64,000 nucleotides of DNA from Rhizophlyctis rosea (taxonomy: Eukaryota > Chytridiomycota > Chytridiomycetes > Rhizophlyctidales > Rhizophlyctidaceae), in NCBI GenBank assembly GCA_027596075.1, contig JADGJC010000007.1:85531-149530 (forward strand), given 5' to 3'. Below the pieces are notes generated by a model. That model saw only the letters and a program-made list of their open reading frames with translations. It was not told the DNA's origin and did not search any database. Below are positions 59,385 through 64,000 of this stretch, in pieces (positions within the stretch are counted from its first letter, which is position 1; each line of letters begins with the position of its first letter). The translations under genes and the position numbers were made by a program.

Positions 59385-62300
59385 ATGCTAAGTTCACGAA
59401 CCGAAGCATACGGCCCCTTCCCTCGCAAACGAGCAGGACAAACAAACAATCCCGATGCCAACCGACCTATAGCAATGCTCAGTGCGGGTGGATCGATGTC
59501 GGATGGTGGATATAACAGTAGGGTGACGGCTATGGCCATGGTCGTTCCAGGCATGGCACCCGGTATACCCCCAATCATGATGCCGCCAAAGAAGCCACCA
59601 CGACGGAATACCCTGAATAGTGGGCCGAGTCAGAATTTAGGGCAGGATGGCGTGAGGGGAGGGAGTTTTCATCATCCTCATCAGCAGCAGCAGCAAGGTG
59701 TGCAACAACAATATCAACAGCAGGCGGGAATGGGACATTTCAATCATCAGTCTAGTCCGCTGGTGAATACGTTGCCGCAGGTGCCGGAGGCGCAAGAGTT
59801 GGATGATAAGATGTTGGATGCGGAGTTGAATGAGTTGTTTGGGATCGGGGGGTCAACTGGTGAGTAGCGTGTGACGAATGTTGTCAATTTTCAAGCTGAT
59901 TGGTGTGAGTTTGCGTATGCTTACGCAAAAAGCACCGAGATCACCTTGACAAGAAGATTGGAATCACTCATCATCTCATCTGTTTGGATACCCATAATAC
60001 AGCAGATGGGGCAAGTGCATCAAGTCAACCTGGCATGATGGGTTTTGCGCCATTACAGCAGCAGTCAAGTGAGATGGTGGATCCTGCGCAATGGCTTGCA
60101 AATGGTGGGGTAAATGATGGGTCCCAGTCGTCTCGGACACCAGTAACGCCCATCGCGGCAAATCCCTATGCCGCCGTCGGTTTTGGATCAGTGGAAATGC
60201 CCATAGCCGCCCCTCTCCAGTCAACGCCTCGACGGCCGGCGCAAAACAATTATCCATCCCAACCCGCGCCCGGATCAACCTCTCCCCGCCAGCAGCAACA
60301 ACGTAAACAGCAGTTGAGATCCTGGCTGCTGGGAAAGAACGTAAGGCAGCAACAGCAAGCTTTGGGACACCGCGTTGGGTCGGGTGCTGTGGGATCATTC
60401 ATGGGCGTTTACTCATCGGCCCCGCCGATGCCGTCATCCAATAATGTGGCCGGAGCAGCCGCCGGTTCACCGCCTCACCCGACTTTGCAGCATCAGCCGG
60501 AATTTATGCTCCAACATCAGCAATCGAATAATCAATCATTCCATCAACAGCAGCAGTCCCCAAACATGTTCAATCCAACATTACAGACGCCCGTGTCTAC
60601 ACCGTCTCCTTCCTTTGAAGGCGACCTACTCAATTTCAATAACGCAACAGCAACACAACCCCGCTCCGATCCACCATCACCACAAAGCTCCCGCGCTTCA
60701 ATACCATCATCCACCGCATCCCCGCCTTACGCCCGCCCCCGCCACCCACATCCATTCAACTTCACACCGCAAAACGCCGGGTCTCATGACCGCAACTCGT
60801 TCCCTTCCGTATTACTCTCGTCCACACCGAATAACTACCCCTTCGCCTCGCGACCGGCTTCGTATCATGTGCCGACGACACCGCAAGGCCGGATGCACGG
60901 GGCGCCAAGCAATCGTCCGGCGTCCATCGCGGCGGTCAGTCATGGACGGCATGGTGGGCCGATGCATTCTGCTCAACAACAACAGGGACGGAACCCGGCT
61001 TTAATGGGATTCAGAGACCCGTCCTCATCGCCTCTGTCGTCAGCAACGAGTCCGGACCTCCCCTCCGCAAACACACCAACAAAAGGAATGGACATGTTCG
61101 ACGCCATGATCATGTCGCCGACCTTATCGGATTCCGATCTCCTATCTATCACGAGCGGGGGGGACAACGCCTCTGTGCATTCCGGTGAAGCTAAATTGTT
61201 GAATTATGGGGATAATGCGGAGTTGATGAGTATGAGGAGTGGGATGTCGGGGGGTAGCAGTGGTGTTAGTGGGGATTTGGCGTCGATTTTCCAGTTTGGG
61301 ATGGAGGGTGATGGAGGGGGAGGAGGGAACAGTGCTGCTGGCGGTGCTGCTTCGGATGTTGGGGCTGTTGTGGGGATGCAGGTTGATGATGGGGGGATGG
61401 GGGAGTTGTTTTTTGGGGAGGAGGGGAGGGGGTTTGATGCGGAGTCCATAGCCTCATCCGACGCCCACTCAGTCTTCTCATCTAACAACATCCGCTACTC
61501 AGCCGACGAAGCCTCCCTAATGGGCAACAACTTCTTTGACTCTCCGTCTTATTTCGCCTACGCCAACAATAATCCATCCTACTCCCGCGATTTTACGCAG
61601 ATGCAACCATCCCGCGACTCGTTCGCGTCGACTGTCGGAGACGACACCAGTTTCGCGGGGTACTCTTCTATGCGGCATTCGTATGTTAGTGTAGATGAGA
61701 GTGTGGGTCAGAGAGGGAGTATGGTTAGTGTGGATGAGACGACGAGTACGACTAGTGCGCCGGGGAGTGGTGTCACTAGTGCGGGGGGAAGTGGGAGTGT
61801 GAGTCCTATGTTGGGGGGTGGGGGGTATGCACAGCGGTGGGATGGGAGTAGTGGTGGGTTTGAGATGGGGGGCATGGTTGGGGCGGTGCCGGATGCGGTG
61901 GGGGTGGAGGGTGAATGTGGGGTTGGGGATGGGATGAGGACGGAGCAGGATGCGGGTGCGTTTATGGGGATGGAAGCTATGCTTGGTGCAGCGCTGCATT
62001 CTATTGAACGAAGAGGGGGTAGGAGGAATGTGAGGCAGTCCATGCATCAGAGGGATAGTACGGTTTTGGAGGATGGGTTTGGCGTTACGCCGATGGTTGT
62101 TAATGATAGTATTGCTGGCGGGGCGGGGAAAATGGATGGTGGGGACGTGCCGCCACCGACGACGATACGGCTGGAACCATCGCCGAGTGTTAGTCCTTTG
62201 ATGAAGATTAAGAGGGATATGTATGAGAAGGATAGTGGGGTGGGAAGTCCAGTTTTGTCGGGACTTCCTACGCCTTCTGAAGGGGAGTTTGATTTTTCGA

Positions 62301-64000
62301 GGAGGGGGTCGAGTGTTAGTGTTGGTGGGATGGTTGGAGCGCATCATCAACAACCACAACAACAACAAGCACAACACCCGCCGATGATACCGAACCATTC
62401 CTCCATCCCGACGGGGAAGAAACCGCCTAAGAAGGTCGTTATTGAAGAAGAGTGTCTATGCAGGAACTGTCGACAGAGCCAAGGCGTGCTTCTCTTACAC
62501 GGAAGTCCCGAATCGGTCGTCACACCTCATGTTGTCGATATCATCTGTTTAAAGTGCGAGGAGTGGTTAGCCAAGGAGGATGGTGGGGCTGGTGGGATTT
62601 TGGCGGGGCCGAAGACGAGGAGGAAGAGACGTTTAGGTGAGGGACCGGACGTTCCTGTTGAGTGTGAGGCTTGTCGGAGGAAAGTTGGTGTTGGGGGTGT
62701 TAGGGGTGTTTCTGGTGGTGGGGGGGATGAGAGGCATAGTACTGGGCATATGTTTGAGGATGTTGGTGGTGGTGGAGGGTTTCTGGCGGAACGAGGCGCG
62801 AAACGACCGGATAGTTTCGGAGTCGGTGTTCCAGGCGCGGCATTGGAGAGGGGGGAATGGGTCACACCTGATTTTGGGGTAGAATTGATTTGTGAGGGGT
62901 GTCGTGTGAAGTACGCGTTTTGTACCGAATGTGGGAGTGGGGGGAAGTACCGGACGGGGAAGTGGAGACCGATCGAGTTGTTCCAACCTGGACGGCGAAC
63001 GTGTTCGTTAAGTCATTTACGGGTTGGCGAGACGGAGTTGCAGATTGGGATTTGGAGGGTTCCGGATGAGTTGAGTGATGGGCGGTATGAACCTGTTAAT
63101 GAGCAAGTTCGGGGTCTGTTGGCGGAGGTGCAGGATATGTATTGGGATTCGGGGATGAATAATGTTGCTGTGCCGAAGGTTATGGAGAATGTTGCGAGTA
63201 TATCCACGTGGGGCAAGTTGGAAGCGCGGGCAAAGTGTGCGTGGGAGGAGGTTAGGAGGTTGGCGGTTGGGCCGGCGCCGGAGGGGGTCAGGAGGTATTT
63301 TTCTGTTGCGTGGATTCCGCAGCCGACGAATCGGAAGCAGACTCGGAAGGCTAGGCCGGGGAGTGCGAGGGATCCTGTTCCTGTGGGGGTTGCGGTGAAG
63401 GATTTGCCGGAGGGGGGGATGGATGGGCAGCAGCAGGATGGTATGGGGACGGGGACGGGGACGGGGACGACGGGGTTGCATGGGTGGCCGTCGGCAGAGA
63501 CGAGGACGTTGGTGGCTTTTGCTACTGCGGAGTGGAATCTTGAGCATTCGACGGTGTTGTTTGGACATGCTGCGTCGAATGATACGTCTACGTCCGGGGT
63601 GCGGACCCGTCTCGCGGCGGAGATCCAGGCACTTGTTCGTCACGACCAAGCACAATTAATGTCCCAACAACTCGGACGTCCCATTGACAGCAACACCGAA
63701 CTTCCCAAACTCCACGTCTGGCTACCCCTCCGTCGCCAAGACCCACTCATGGGCGTAACACCCAAACCCTCCACGAAACGCGCACGGGCTGGTCCCGATG
63801 CTGCGTTGAGGAAGATGGGGTTTGTGCCGCTTGAGGAGTATCTTGCGGGGGAGGATGGGGTTGGTGTTAGGAGGGAGTGGTTTGGGAGTGAGTTGATTCC
63901 GGGGGAGGTTCTGGAGGGGTTGGAGGTTTATGTTGGGGAGGGGAGGAGGTGGGAGGAGAGGATGGTCAGTAGTGGGGTTGGGGAGGGGGGTGGGAGGGGG
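59385..64000 (+). CDS. Large Q/S-rich, cysteine-rich nuclear-type protein (partial)
   Basis: The gene is join(59385..59859, 60003..>64000), with the 3' end beyond the window; more than 1490 residues are visible. Exon 2 stays open for 4 kb in one frame, far beyond chance at this composition. The N-terminal ~950 residues are disordered, rich in Gln, Ser, Pro and Asn, with basic PPKKPPRRN near the start. The cysteine-rich part begins at about 62,456: CLCRNC then ICLKC, later CEAC, and CEGC with FCTEC, so one or two zinc-binding modules are likely. A folded-looking region follows (ISTWGKLEARAKCAWEEVRR, YFSVAWIPQPTNRK). I do not recognise the family. The layout resembles a transcription or chromatin regulator, but this is inference. 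Codon style alternates sharply along the exon. Confidence 0.8.

Noticed and set aside
60375..61004. 209-codon plus-strand frame rich in His/Arg/Pro
   Set aside because: It is a shadow of the Q/S-rich exon in another frame; the real frame stays open for 4 kb.
61517..62398. 293-codon minus-strand frame
   Set aside because: It is antisense to the same large exon, with low-complexity His/Pro/Arg composition only.
63017..63655. 212-codon minus-strand frame
   Set aside because: It is a low-complexity Arg/Pro-rich antisense shadow of a G/T-rich coding block.

Overview
The window looks like nuclear DNA from an early-diverging, probably zoosporic (chytrid-like) fungus. Nearly every gene carries several short GT..AG introns (about 39 to 125 nt). 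The set mixes ordinary fungal genes (bZIP, TauD-type dioxygenase, SulP permease, class V myosin, GCK kinase) with genes usually linked to animals, plants or ciliated cells (a CCDC112-like coiled-coil protein, COP1, NAPE-PLD). The organism assignment is inference. All exon boundaries were read by eye from splice consensus, reading-frame continuity and family conservation. No transposase, virus or CRISPR array was seen.

Layout. 1-3.0 kb: no gene recognised, one tRNA-like fold. 3.0-5.2 kb (-): TPR protein with a possible TIR-like N-terminus. 6.05-6.9 kb (+): short weak gene model holding a 12-copy minisatellite. 6.9-8.9 kb (-): NAPE-PLD. 9.8-11.7 kb (+): APC-family permease. 12.1-13.6 kb (-) La-motif/CCCH protein and 13.9-14.8 kb (+) FCF2 share a 228-bp promoter. 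15.5-17.3 kb (-): unknown 512-residue protein, divergent from CtIP/Ctp1 (17.7-20.4 kb, +). 21.5-23.8 kb (+): SulP sulfate permease. 24.3-27.0 kb (+): CCDC112-like. 27.5-29.4 kb (-): AP-1-like bZIP, divergent from an unknown membrane protein (29.9-31.4 kb, +). 31.8-37.7 kb (-): class V myosin in 19 exons. 39.2-42.2 kb (+): Ste20/GCK kinase. 42.7-43.7 kb (+): 2-hydroxyacid dehydrogenase. 44.1-45.5 kb (-): aquaporin. 46.3-47.3 kb (+): metallophosphoesterase. 47.3-48.6 kb: gene-free stretch with a tRNA-like fold and hairpin repeats. 48.6-49.6 kb (+): SEC22, convergent with HGH1 (49.8-51.3 kb, -). 52.6-54.0 kb (+): TauD-type dioxygenase. 54.6-57.5 kb (+): COP1. 59.4 kb to the end (+): large Q/S-rich, cysteine-rich protein, cut by the window edge.

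There are no operons. Some neighbours make biological sense together: La-motif protein with FCF2 (RNA biology), and the sulfate permease and TauD-type dioxygenase (sulfur acquisition) have similar TATA-containing promoters although 30 kb apart.

The most unusual large-scale signal is compositional. Several coding regions switch abruptly, within one exon, between C-ending and G/T-ending codons, in blocks of roughly 150 to 1000 bp. The most interesting gene-level candidates are the FISHAW-TPR protein, the La+CCCH fusion, COP1 in a fungus, the cysteine-rich protein at the right edge and the hairpin repeats near 47.9 kb.
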